Positions 1-9,654 are shown, counted from the first letter of the stretch. The stretch: DNA of 64,000 bases from Acrasis kona (GCA_026419775.2 JAOPGA020000605.1:62001-126000), one strand, 5' to 3'. Made by a program: numbers and translations. The notes: a model not told the origin generated them from the letters alone.

Positions 1-62
1 GGAAGTTGTTTAGATGTTCCATCGGCAGAACTTGAGTAAACCTTTAGATTAACAAAGTCGAA

Positions 63-777
63 ATGTTCCCAAAGTACCAGTTTGAATTTAAGAGACCACA
101 CCCTTCATCGGATTTCAAGAACGCTTTTGTTAAGATAATAAGAGACGTGAATGAAGGTGCAGGAGTTGAAAGCTTATTGTATAAAGACGATAAAGTCATA
201 GTGCTCTATGACGCATTTCCGAAGGCAAGATTCCATTGTCTGGTGATCCCTCGTGACGAAAAGATTGAATATCTATCAGATTTAAAGAAGGAGCATATAC
301 CACTGTTAGAGCATATGAAAATGATAGGAAGCAAATTAATAGAACAGTAAGTATGAATTGCAAATCAAACTAAACAATACCCCCAGTATAGAAGGCACGA
401 ATGACGTTAAGAGCGGATTTAAAATGGGATTTCATGCCATTCCGTCAATCAAAGTTCTACACCTGCACGTCATCAGCCAAGATTTTGTATCAAATCATTT
501 AAAAAAACCTCACCACTATAACTCGTTTGCAACAGATTTTTTTATACTAATTGAAAACGTTATTAATACATTAATGGAGCAAGGCGAATATAAAGTGGAT
601 GAAGAGAAAAGTAAAAAGATGGTTGACAAGAAAGAGATGTTGTGTTTAAAAACTGGAAAAGTATTCAAATCTTTAGGGCAGCTGAAACCATATTTGCAAC
701 ACCGAAATGAACCTAATAAAGAATTCTTTTCGTATCGTGGATTACATATTTTGTTTGTGCCCGATGTTCGCTTGTAA
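63..777 (+). CDS. Aprataxin-like HIT-domain protein
   Basis: Two exons, 63-346 and 387-777, joined over a 40-nt GTAAGT...CAG intron, give a 224-residue protein. The HIT domain fills most of it; the catalytic histidine signature reads HLHVISQDF near residue 141, preceded by GFHAIPS, as in aprataxin (APTX/Hnt3). Aprataxin removes AMP from abortive DNA-ligation intermediates in the nucleus. The N-terminal FHA domain of animal aprataxin is absent, as in fungal Hnt3. The C-terminal segment lines up with the aprataxin zinc finger (LKTGKVFKSLGQLKPYLQ), but only one of the four zinc ligands remains. The start at 63 gives the full HIT fold. Family assignment is firm; strict orthology is inferred from the GFHAIPS/HLHVISQDF segment and the C-terminal tail. 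Confidence 0.85.
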
Positions 778-868
778 GAAAATAAGACTTCACAAATGGC
801 GGAGATCAAGAGCTCAATTTTATACACTTCAAAAATCAGTCAACCACCAGTCATACGGAAAACAAAAA

Positions 869-2925
869 ATGAAGATCATCACTTTGATTGCTTTCATTTT
901 GATAGTGTGTGAATTGACACGAGCTGATTTGGATTTCGCCTACATTAAGAGAGAACGACCATATATTAGTGATAGGGTGTTGAAACTTCTGTCAAGTCTA
1001 ACCATTCAGGAGAAAGCTCGGCAATTGGATATGTACTCTGTAAATGACATTATAAATGATACATCATCTAACTTTTCCGCGGAAAAGGCTTCTAAAACTT
1101 TTGGGACCGGCGGTGTACATTGAAGAGTGTCTTCATGGTCTTATAGAGTCCGATCACACCGTGTTCCCTCAATCCATATCTATGGGGGCTACATTCTTTG
1201 ATGGGTAGAGTGGCGTCGGCTATTGCATCCGAGGCTAGAGCATATGGTGTAGGTCTTTGTTTGTCACCTGTTACAGAACCTGCCAGAGAACCAAGATGGG
1301 GCAGAGTAGAAGAGACATTTGGAGAGTGCACATATCTGTGCTCACGAATGAGTGCTGCTTATGTCACTGGTATGCAAGGTGAATCCCTGACAACAAACCA
1401 TGGTGTCATTTCAGAACCAAAGCACTACATTGGCTATGCCAAAGCAGAAGGTGGTAGAAATATTGCTCCTGCAACCATGGGACTGCGTGAGATCATGACT
1501 GACTACTTACCTATATTCAAAGCAGCCATTACCGAGGCAGGGGCAAAATCAGTCATGGCTGCTTATAACGAAGTGGATGGTGTACCTAATTGTATGAATA
1601 CTTTTCTTTTAAATGATGTTTTACGTCGGGAGTTGAACTTCCAAGGAATTGTGATTTCTGATCTTGGTGCAATCCACATGATGACAACTACACACAAAAC
1701 TACATCAAATGATGGCGACGCTATTAAGCTTTACTTGGCAATATGCAATTTTATGATGCTCCCAACGTTGAGTTCCAAAATATAGTTGTTGATTATGTCG
1801 AATCTAAGAAGATAGATCCAAACATACTTGATGTCAGAGTAGCCGATGTCTTGCACGTAAAAGAGTTGTTAGGTTTATTTGATAAGTATCTTACCGATGA
1901 TTTGACTGATGTAGTCAATTCTGAACAACACCAAAAGTTAGCACTAGAAGCGGCACGCGAGTCCATCATCCTATTAAAGAACAAAGACAATCTATTGCCA
2001 TTAAAATCAAATGTAAATAAAATTTTAGTTTGTGGACCCTCTTCTGTTGAGTCCAGACTTGGTGATTATGCTGGTCAAGGTGGATCTGTTAATCATGTCA
2101 ATGCAGTACCACTACTTCATGGTATTAAATCTCTTGTCGATATCAAGTACAAGTAGTGCACCGTTGGGGTACTGGTATTCAAAACGATAAGGAGATGTTT
2201 GCCATTCACTGGCAGTACTTTAAGGGAGGATTGCAAGCTACTTATTATCCGAAATTAGACTTTACTGGTAACTCCATTAAACGCATAGAACCAGAAATTA
2301 ATTACAGCTGGAAATATGGTAGAAAACAAGTGCAGGAGTTTGAAGAAAATAGCTTCTCAGCCGTATGGACAGGAAATCTCGTACCAGATGTTACTGTTGA
2401 TAGTTTATTTGGCATCAAAACTTATGCGAATGGTCCATCTAAACTATTTGTTAATAATGAAATTGTTATTGACACTTCTAGTGGCAGTGCAAATCCCTCT
2501 AAATTCTCTTTTGTTGCTGGAAAAGAATATTCTATTAGATTCGAATACATTAGACGACCACGACCAAGCAGCGAACAACGCTCGTTAGCTTTAACCTGGA
2601 ACTTGGTTGGTGAGAATGGCATTCAGGATGCTGCACAGGCTGCGAAGGATGTGGATATTGTTATAGTTGCAGTAGGAGAAGACGATGAAACATGCGGGGA
2701 GGGTCATGACAGAAATGACTTACTCTTACCTGGTAAACAACATGAACTTGTTAAAGCACTTGTTGAAACTGGTAAACTCGTTGTAGTGGTTTTATTGAAT
2801 GGACCATTGTCACTTGAGTGGGAGCATAACAATGTTGGTGCAATTATTGAGGCATTCTATCCTGGTCAATCCCAAGGTGCTGCCCTCGCTGAACTGTTTG
2901 TTCCACACGTCGATGGTTAACTCCT
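869..2925 (+). pseudogene. GH3 beta-glucosidase with PA14 insert, frame-broken
   Basis: The reading starts at ATG 869 with a signal peptide (MKIITLIAFILIVCELTRA), so the product would be secreted or lysosomal. Glycoside hydrolase family 3 features follow in order: EARAYG...EPRWGRVEETFGE (1230-1325), KHYIGYA, the nucleophile region VISDLGAI (about 1650), and the C-terminal alpha/beta domain with GEDDETCGEGHDR. A PA14-like segment (about 2220-2600) is inserted in that domain. The frame changes near 1121, 1195, 1745 and 2150, and the frame ends at 2920 before the NPSG-type motif and any fibronectin-like domain. No GT-AG intron explains the shifts. Five breaks in 2 kb against one in 13 kb of dynein suggests a recent pseudogene, but sequence error cannot be excluded. 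Substrate specificity is not readable. Confidence 0.8.
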
Positions 2926-2981
2926 TCAACATGTGCATTTAAAACAAGTTCACATCTATCTCGATACCGAGGATAAATTTT

Positions 2982-3475
2982 TCACAACATTGTTTGTTGT
3001 GTTACAGTTTCTACCTCTCGATTATCTAGATTTTGAAGGAATATATGAGGGTTCTCTACTTCCTCCTCTGTAACTGGAGCTGCCTTTCCAACCGTCTCGC
3101 TCTTAGATAGACCAATTAATAGTCTTCTTTCTACGTAATCCCACCGCACTATCCTAGAAGGTTTGCCAGCTTTTGATCCTTCTCCTATGAGCGCTTGAGC
3201 CCACCTCTTCATAGGATTCTTGATAGAACCATGCCACATCTTGTTGTTCTCAAAATAATAATACAAGTGATCATAATGATCCCACACTCGCGCAACTCTA
3301 ATAGATTATAAAAGGTAAATTTTATTTAAATACATAAAGGTTGGGGTTAGGATTTCCTGTTACACTACTCCTGTGAAGGCAAACAATGTGTAAAGAAAAC
3401 CTCTTGGAGAGGGATATGTGGTGCATTGATGCGAAGCATCAATGTAGTTGGACCACCGGAATATATTCTGGACAT
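2982..3475 (-). CDS. Small protein of unknown function, two exons
   Basis: Exon 1 (3475-3369) and exon 2 (3297-2982) join across a 71-nt GTAGTG...TTAG intron in a consistent phase to give 140 residues, starting MSRIYSGG and containing RVWDHYDHLYYYFENNKMW and WAQALIGEGSKAG. The conserved-looking aromatic and basic core ends with a charged tail. No family was recognised. The start codon lies inside the arm of a 9-bp palindrome (3473-3493), and a second copy of the palindrome (3424-3444) is translated as LMLRIN. The start is 12 nt beyond the stop of the next minus-strand gene and in the same frame. The 3' end lies just past the broken GH3 gene, on the other strand. Gene model moderately sure, function unknown. 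Confidence 0.55.
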
Positions 3476-3493
3476 TGATGCGCAGCATCAATG
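3424..3493. repeat. Pair of 9-bp palindromes with 3-nt loops
   Basis: Two copies of arm CATTGATGC plus arm GCATCAATG, with loop GAA at 3424-3444 and loop GCA at 3473-3493 (plus strand). Between them lies a third, imperfect palindrome centred on GAATATATTC. All three fall at the junction of two minus-strand reading frames. One copy overlaps the stop of the first and the start of the second. Confidence 0.9.
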
Positions 3494-4021
3494 CGTTTGT
3501 TCTAGAGGTGGGGAGGGTGGTTGAGAAATATCGTCTGGTGTGGAATGGTCATCGAGGATTGGTTGGTTTGGTTTGATGATAGAAGGGGGTTTGAAGGGTG
3601 GGTTGTTGACGTCAGGTAGGAAGGCGAAACGGGTAAGGGATTGTTGTACTTTGGCGGATTTCGCCTTCGCATTCGACTTTGCCTTGGATCTTTTGGTGGG
3701 GGATGCAATGGAGTGTTTCAGAGGGTCTGAACTACGAGTGGGGTTTTTAGGTGTGTTGGAGGTTGTTGTAGGTTGAAAGTAAGTATGAAAGTCAACGGAG
3801 TTGACAGGATCGGTAGTGGGGATCGGTTGTGGTGGTTCTTCATAGAACATGTCATCGTCTTCGTCCGAAAAGTGAGTGTCTTGGGCTGGTGTTGTACGTG
3901 CAAGTAGGACTTCCATGCTGCTCATCAGGGACCTCATCATGTCGTTGGAGTCAGACACCTTGGTTTTGATCACTGAAAGTGAAAAAACTCTAATAGATTG
4001 TTGGTTGTTTTCTTGCTGCAT
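3488..4021 (-). CDS. Unknown disordered protein with PIP-box-like motif
   Basis: A 177-residue open frame starting MQQENNQQSIRVF. It is rich in Pro, Ser, Thr and charged residues and probably disordered. An acidic patch (FSDEDDDMFYEEPP) is followed by a basic nuclear-localisation-like stretch (SPTKRSKAKSNAKAKSAK) and then QQSLTRFAF, which resembles a PCNA-interacting PIP box (Q, hydrophobic, aromatic) but lacks the second aromatic in register. A nuclear role linked to DNA replication is only a suggestion from that layout. It is divergent from the SAM-domain gene, with 74 bp between the two starts. Its stop TGA sits inside a palindrome and is followed in frame by the next gene. Confidence 0.5.
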   Translation of the reverse strand: MQQENNQQSIRVFSLSVIKTKVSDSNDMMRSLMSSMEVLLARTTPAQDTHFSDEDDDMFYEEPPQPIPTTDPVNSVDFHTYFQPTTTSNTPKNPTRSSDPLKHSIASPTKRSKAKSNAKAKSAKVQQSLTRFAFLPDVNNPPFKPPSIIKPNQPILDDHSTPDDISQPPSPPLEQTH

Positions 4022-4095
4022 TGTGTTAAATTGGTGTGTGTATATGTTTTTTAATTCACAAAAGTGTCGGTAGAGTCTGAAAGGCTCAGTGGATT

Positions 4096-4728
4096 ATGCA
4101 CAGAAAATATACTCATACTGTTGATACGGTGCATGTAAATAATACCTTAAAGCCAATCACAGAGTACTCTCTTGAAGAAGTATCCTTGTGGCTTGCATCT
4201 GTTGGACTTTCGGCCATAGCTGGTATGTCATCTTCTGTTAATGATTTAACACTGTCAGAAACACTGTGGAAGAATGATGTAGACGGCTACGTGCTCTTGA
4301 AATTGACAATGGAGCACCTTGCTGAGCTTGGGTTATCGCTTGGTCAGAAACGCAAGCTTGTTGAGGAGATAAAAGATGCCCAGCAAGACGCTTTGACATT
4401 GCCAACTCCCCATCTTACAATACCAAGCGCACCTCTGTTGACAACATCCTTGAACGATCCACCAGTAATTGAGCACATCACAAATCCGTTTGACTCTACA
4501 ACACTCAATCTCACACAACAAGATAATGAGTCAGTTCTCAACGAAAACGAGGATGTTACATTGACAGAGGAGAGCTCTATTACCCCGCAAGTTCCAACAA
4601 CAGTTGTTGAGGATGCTCCAGTCACTAACAACGAAGACAGGGTATCAACAACAACAATAACATCCATGGCGGAAATAATTACAAAACTCAAACCACTCAC
4701 TAATCCAAAATGGATGCAGTGTGTTTAA
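4096..4728 (+). CDS. SAM-domain protein
   Basis: Starts at ATG 4096. Residues about 15-95 form a sterile alpha motif: EYSLEEVSLWLASVGL, then NDVDGYVLLKLTMEHLAELGL, then GQKRKLVEEI, a protein-interaction fold. The rest is Thr/Pro/acidic low complexity with no recognisable domain. The uninterrupted frame ends at 4728. An alternative is a GTGTGT donor at 4719 joined to CAG at 4780, giving a Lys-rich second exon that ends at 4973; an AATAAA at 5065 would suit either form. No function beyond adaptor or scaffold can be read. Confident on the domain, unsure of the 3' end. Confidence 0.65.
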   Translation: MHRKYTHTVDTVHVNNTLKPITEYSLEEVSLWLASVGLSAIAGMSSSVNDLTLSETLWKNDVDGYVLLKLTMEHLAELGLSLGQKRKLVEEIKDAQQDALTLPTPHLTIPSAPLLTTSLNDPPVIEHITNPFDSTTLNLTQQDNESVLNENEDVTLTEESSITPQVPTTVVEDAPVTNNEDRVSTTTITSMAEIITKLKPLTNPKWMQCV

Positions 4729-4839
4729 AAACTAAATATATGAACACCACCTTCGAATGTGGATCAAATTTCAAAAGCAGTCCAATCCGATCCGAAGAAC
4801 AAGAAGACCAACACGACAAGAAGAAAAAGAAGAAGCGAG

Positions 4840-5045
4840 TGAGGGAGCCAGTCCCGCTAGGAAAAGGAAGAGGGCAGCGTCCGGCAGTCGAACGTGCACC
4901 TCCGGAAGACCGAGAAGTCCTCGGCCCCCAAAAAATATCATACTTGCTTCGATCCGGGGTGCATTCAAAGTAGACTGGCGTGATACGGGGCCCTACGTCA
5001 AGGTGACACTGTCCTTCGACCCTTTGGGATGATGACGCTTTTCGT
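4840..5045. other. GC-rich patch of foreign-looking composition
   Basis: About 200 bp much richer in G and C than its surroundings, with CpG-rich stretches. It directly follows an AAG-rich tract (4815-4836). Open frames exist on both strands, but none shows a domain I recognise. It may be a 3' exon or UTR of the SAM gene, an insertion, or an assembly join. Confidence 0.4.
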
Positions 5046-5088
5046 TTACACGACACTTGTACCCAATAAACCTATATATTTATTATTA

Positions 5089-5690
5089 TTACTTTATGTG
5101 ATCTAAATTTAGTCCAGTAGAAGCCTCCACCCTGTCGTTGATAACGTCATACACTGTCGTATTCTTCTTTTCATCCGTGGCTATATTTATCAATTCCTTG
5201 AATAGCCGTTTGAATGTGCCACTTTTACATAATTCACAATGAAACAAATCGGTCTGCGTCCTTTCATGAATGTTGAATGATTCATCTACAGACTTGATTC
5301 GATCGAATGAGTTTTCAGGAGTCTTGTAGTCCCGAGCCATGAGTCCCTGTTCATCAACATTTCGGTCCTCATGCTTCCTACGATTCATTGCATTTGCGTT
5401 TTCTGCTTTGATTTGTTTGANCGTCATGTGGTAACTATCATGTGGACAATGACATTTNTAGCATCCGTTGTTTGCGTTGGGTGCGATCATTGAGCACAAA
5501 TCATTTCTCTCGGGCATATCAGCAATAACAAATGACAAGTTGATCTTGATTCTAACATACTCCCAAGTCCTGCATGATAAACGTAGTAGCCATTCTTCAT
5601 AACAAGAATTAAATCATCTATTAACAGTGCAAGCTTTCTTGTTAAATAGGTAGTAACTCTAAATGTTGGGACACTACACATTTTCAGGAA
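5089..5690 (-). mobile_element. Transposase-like remnant (KDZ/Plavaka-type signature)
   Basis: The minus strand has a 149-residue frame (5538-5089) whose N-terminus reads LSFVIADMPERND and then a CxKCHCPH cluster. Eukaryotic transposases of the KDZ/Plavaka kind carry a similar 'DxPE ... CxxC' block. The part upstream of 5540 continues in another frame (LLIDDLILVMKNGYYVYHAG), so the gene is shifted and truncated at both ends. Two N bases (5421, 5458) fall in it. No terminal repeats are visible. I infer a decayed mobile-element gene; the family name is tentative. Confidence 0.4.
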
Positions 5691-5824
5691 CTAGTATCGT
5701 CGGAGGTCGAGCAAGTGAATCAAAAATAAAAGTACTCCTGTATTCCAAACTTTGCTCGTTTTGTAAAAAAATTATTTATTTTGGCTAATTTGGTTGGTCT
5801 ACTTAATCACCAAAATATATCAAA

Positions 5825-8459
5825 ATGGAAAAAGATAGAACCATCCAACTCAAGTTTGTGAACAGAAAAGATGCGGCTTTACGTGTGGCCGAGCAGTTAT
5901 GTGTTGACCGGGATAAAGGAGTGATAGTAGGTATCTCGCAGCATAACGGATCTGGGAAAACATCATTTGTTGAACAATTCCATGATCTAATGAAAGAAGA
6001 ATGGAGTGAAATTAGAGGATCCGAAAAAAAGAAAGAAAATTTAGCAAAGGCATTTTATGTCCAATTGTCGTTAGAAGTAATGGAACAAAGAGAAGGTAAC
6101 AACGACAACTCAGCAATCGATTAAATCTTAATAGGAGTTAGCATGGAAGCGAACCTGGTTGCACTTGTTATCCGACAACTAACAAAACTCGATTTAAACA
6201 TCGATTTCTCAAGTGTTGTAACCTTTTTTGGGCTCATCGAAATCTTGAAGGAACTCAAACATTCATTCTTGTTTCATTGGGACGAATTGGAAGCGATCCA
6301 TAAGAAACAATCTGATGAAACCCTTTTAGGTGAAGTTAAATTGATGTACGATTTTTTGAACATCTTTGCTGCCTCCTCAAAATTTAACAATTTCTTTCAC
6401 ATTGTAACATCGAAATCTGCGGCAATATCCCTCATCGGACTCGACTTATTCCGTGCTCTTCGTATGTATTCTCCAGTTCCGTTCAAATTGATTTTTTTAA
6501 ATCCCTTGAGCATAGATAATATCTTTGAAATAATCAACGATTCTATTTATGTTAAGAGAAAATGCTCTGTTAAACATGTGTTGAATAATATGGGTATNTG
6601 TAAATTGCAAGACTTCTCTCGTAAGATCAAGATAGCAACTGGAGGGATTCCACGTATTGTTAGATACGTATTGAATTTTATTGTTGAATGCAAATTTAAA
6701 AGAAAATCCAACGAGAGCGAGAGAGTTTTCGTTGATAACCTAATAGACGATCATTGTTATCAAGGTGTCAAGGGTTATCTTTCAAATGAACTCGGTTTCA
6801 ACCAGAACGTTGATAAAGAATTTATCAATTTTCTGCTCATGATATGTTTGACCGACATGCCATTGCCACACTCATATACTATCAAGTTCAATAATAAGGA
6901 AATACCTCTACTAAGGGTGATTAGTTTGGCAAACGTGTATACCAGGTATATCGATGAAGAACACATACAAATTGTGTTCCCACAGTATATGCTGAAGAAT
7001 TTGATGGGACACAAACCAAAAGATGTTCACCCACTCCTATACATGATTAGCAGAGTTAATCTGCTGACACTACCCGTTGTTCAGAAGGGAACTCTAATCG
7101 AGCGATCACTGTTATACATACATTTATTCAAAGTAATGCAGTCCTTCACATATGGTTATGATTGGATGAAGAATTTCGGTCACATATTTGACAATTCAAA
7201 GTTTTTGAAGAATCAAAAAATTGTAGTGATTCAAAAGATGATTACTTTGTTACCAAAGTTGACCAACGCTCGTAAGACCGATTTAACAGATGATCAGATT
7301 GGAAAATTAAGACAGCATGGATGGTTGTATGATATAAGCAGCAGGCAATTCCCAAAAATCTTGAAAGAGCTTTTAAAACCGGGTAGTTACGGCATTTCTG
7401 CCCCTCTTTCCAAAATGACTGATTACTTATTCAGAATTAATAAAGACTTGTATCAAGGCACTGCATGCAAATTTGTCAAAGGCAGGATTGGGTACAATAC
7501 CATTAAAAGAGAGATTGAGATTGCAAGTGTTATCCTTGATTCGTCCACAAAATGCAATTATGTTTTGGTTGTAGCAGCTTTAAATGTTGCCAAATCAATT
7601 GAGGCAAAGATGACTGATGGCATTTTATTTTTAGAAACTACTGGAACTGTGCGTGNCTCTTCAGATACAATTTCAATTGATCATTGTGCCTCCTGTCGAC
7701 AATTAAAACCTCCCAATCCAGACTTGAACGATTCAACCATGTCTATGGGGTCGGATACCAGTAACAAAAGTGATGCATTATTTGATTGGACAGGATGTGA
7801 CGGATGTCTCAAGTGGTTTCATAATATTTGTTTGGGCCTGAAAGATAGTCCACAGGGTGATTGGTATTGCGATCAATGTAGAACTATAGATGATGAAGAG
7901 CAAAGAGAAGATTTAGAACCACAAGATGCGGATATAGTTGTGCCTAACAGAATGGAGGTGATCATTCTGAACAAGACGGGGTTGAAAGGTTGGTTGCCAG
8001 AATCGGTTATTGATAGCATGGTTCGAGCGACGTCAGCAGAAAACAATACGAATGATCAAGAAATTGAAGCAGCGTTTTCCATAATGCAGCCAACATTCAA
8101 TACTAGCTTTAGTCGTCGTGTCAGAGTTCTTGAAACTATCCATAATTCCTGATGATGAGCAGAGAGACAGTAAGTCTTACAACACAAAAAGTACTCAACA
8201 TGTTATTGTAGCGTCTAACAAAAGTATCAGAATATCTAATGGAAAGGTAGTAAAAGATTTCCTTGCACCTAGCAAGTTGACGTTGAACGAATTGCGCAAG
8301 AGTGAACGTTACGGACCAGCGAGAACAAGGGGGATGGATGATACTAAAATTGTCGCCAAAGTAGATAACAAAATTTGTGAACTTGACGCGTTAGTGGGAG
8401 GCCTCAATGACGATTCAACCATATGCTTTGAAGAGATAATTGAAACAGAGGAATGGTAA
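5825..8459 (+). CDS. P-loop NTPase with PHD finger, mobile-element or Crinkler-like
   Basis: Exon 1 (5825-6095) and a 39-nt intron (6096-6134) lead into a long second exon. The N-terminus carries a Walker A loop (GISQHNGSGKTSF, residues about 38-50). After the intron comes a Walker B-like FLFHWDELEAI, then an all-alpha region like the STAND-type ATPases of Crinkler and transposon-linked proteins. Residues about 620-690 hold a PHD finger: CASC, WTGCDGCLKWFH, WYCDQC. The frame shifts by one near 8118-8150 (extra base), after which 8160-8459 continues the protein; a possible 42-nt in-phase intron lies at 8170-8211. AATAAA follows the stop. N bases occur at 6598 and 7656. An ATPase coupled to a chromatin reader fits a selfish element or a domesticated one. 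Biochemical role unknown. Confidence 0.6.
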
Positions 8460-8539
8460 TGGTGTATTAAATAAAGTTTGTTGTTGGGTTCGATAGAGTT
8501 GATTCGATGAGCAATGTGGTGGTATAGAATGCGCCTCCG

Positions 8540-8631
8540 TTCGAAACTGATTTCTAAGCGGTACATCTTGATCCCGCATTAAATGTAACAATCTATTCGA
8601 AACTGATTTCTAAGCGGTACATCTTGATCCC
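8540..8631. repeat. Perfect 36-bp direct repeat, 56-bp period
   Basis: The sequence from TTCGAAACTG to CTTGATCCC is present at 8540-8575 and again, identical, at 8596-8631, with a 20-bp spacer. It lies about 80 bp past the stop of the NTPase/PHD gene. The rest of 8632-8870 shows no gene or other structure that I can support. Confidence 0.9.
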
Positions 8632-8872
8632 AACATCGATTTTTCCTGTCAAAGATTTTATTACCAATGTTCTTGTTGTTTTCCCCAAAGACTCGTTACT
8701 CTCGATAGCTGGATAGTACATCGCGGAACTTTATCTACAATCAATGCAAATTTATCAGGTTTAACCGGCGTATGAGTGGCGTAGAAGTTACGATGCCCGA
8801 TTACTAATAAAATGAAAGTTATTTACTTTGATTAATTTTGTTTATAATGTACATGGTATATATAATGCAGAT

Positions 8873-9052
8873 TTAACGTGTTCTCCTGATGACAAGTTCA
8901 TCCTTTTTTGCTTCAATGTCGTGCTGTATGGATGGACGGCTTGTATTTAACTTCGTTCAACTCCTCTTAGTTTCATCCGATGGCTGCAGAGTGATGGTTA
9001 GTAAATTATATCCAACGTTTTTGAGCTTTTTGAAAGGAGGAACAATCATCAT
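8873..9052 (-). other. Short possible coding frame with one in-frame TGA
   Basis: From ATG 9052 the minus strand reads MMIVPPFKKLKNVG, then QPSDETKRS, then TGA at 8959-8957, and continues in the same frame through SIQHDIEAKKDELVIRRTR to TAA at 8873. The charged second half looks protein-like. It could be a small selenoprotein-style reading, a dead gene, or chance. It starts 28 nt past the stop of the TM2-like gene. Confidence 0.25.
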
Positions 9053-9080
9053 GATAGAAAATAAAATTTAAAATGCTGTT

Positions 9081-9551
9081 TTACGCTGAATCTGATGCGA
9101 TCTCTTTTTTTGAAAGTTCGGTGTCGGTGACCACAAACGTTCTTCCTGTCACTAAGTACTTAATGCCCCACTCGGAGACTGTGTTTGAACATTCTCCCTG
9201 TGCAACGTTTCTTCCATTCTTGATCCTCCTTCCCATGTGATGCGCGTCAACGGCTATAAACACTCGGTAAATAATAATTAGGGGTAGCATAAAAAATCCA
9301 ACACCCAAAACAAAAAGTGTCAAACTACAAAACACGTAGCCTAAATCAATTGATACATACGAAATGCCTTTCATTCTCTGACCAATGTGAAAATGGCCCA
9401 ATCCTGACAGGATTAACGATAACAAAACAACTAATCGTAAGTCAGCGTCTCTATTTGGTGTGACTAACTTGTCACAATCGTACTCTCCATTGTTTTTTGT
9501 ATCTTCTTGTTGCGGCGTAAAAGGAGAGTATATTTCTACTTCATCTAATTC
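9081..9551 (-). CDS. TM2-like small membrane protein
   Basis: The frame 9551-9081 begins after an AG at 9552 and reads ELDEVEIYSP, a hydrophilic N-terminus, then two membrane segments (LVVLLSLILSGLGHFHIGQ and LGYVFCSLTLFVLGVGFFM...IIIYRVFIAVDAHHMGRRI). The pattern of a first helix ending in GLGHFHIGQ, a turn, and a second helix ending in a D-A motif matches TM2-type proteins. A likely first exon begins at ATG 9617 (MNEPNTQQH) with donor GTAAGC at 9588, but its phase is off by one, so the join or one base is wrong. The tail is soluble. It is divergent from the dynein gene. No function assigned. Confidence 0.55.
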   Translation of the reverse strand, partial: ELDEVEIYSPFTPQQEDTKNNGEYDCDKLVTPNRDADLRLVVLLSLILSGLGHFHIGQRMKGISYVSIDLGYVFCSLTLFVLGVGFFMLPLIIIYRVFIAVDAHHMGRRIKNGRNVAQGECSNTVSEWGIKYLVTGRTFVVTDTELSKKEIASDSA

Positions 9552-9654
9552 CTATATGTAAACTTTTTTTACTGATGGTATTGCTTACGAGTGTTGTTGT
9601 GTTGGGTTCATTCATTTTTACAATTCAAAGGTCAACTAACCATCAATACTCATA

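Noticed and set aside
3340-3360. Telomere-like GGTTGGGGTTAGG
   Set aside because: A single short imperfect match, not an array.
2982-3487. Mitochondrial presequence reading from ATG 3426
   Set aside because: The phase does not fit the next exon; the frame from ATG 3475 with a GTAGTG donor does.
4700-5056. Open frame on the minus strand through the GC-rich patch
   Set aside because: No start context or domain, and it contains long Phe/Ser runs that mirror the Lys-rich plus strand.
8889-9071. 60-residue plus-strand frame
   Set aside because: No domain or conserved pattern; the minus strand there looks more protein-like.
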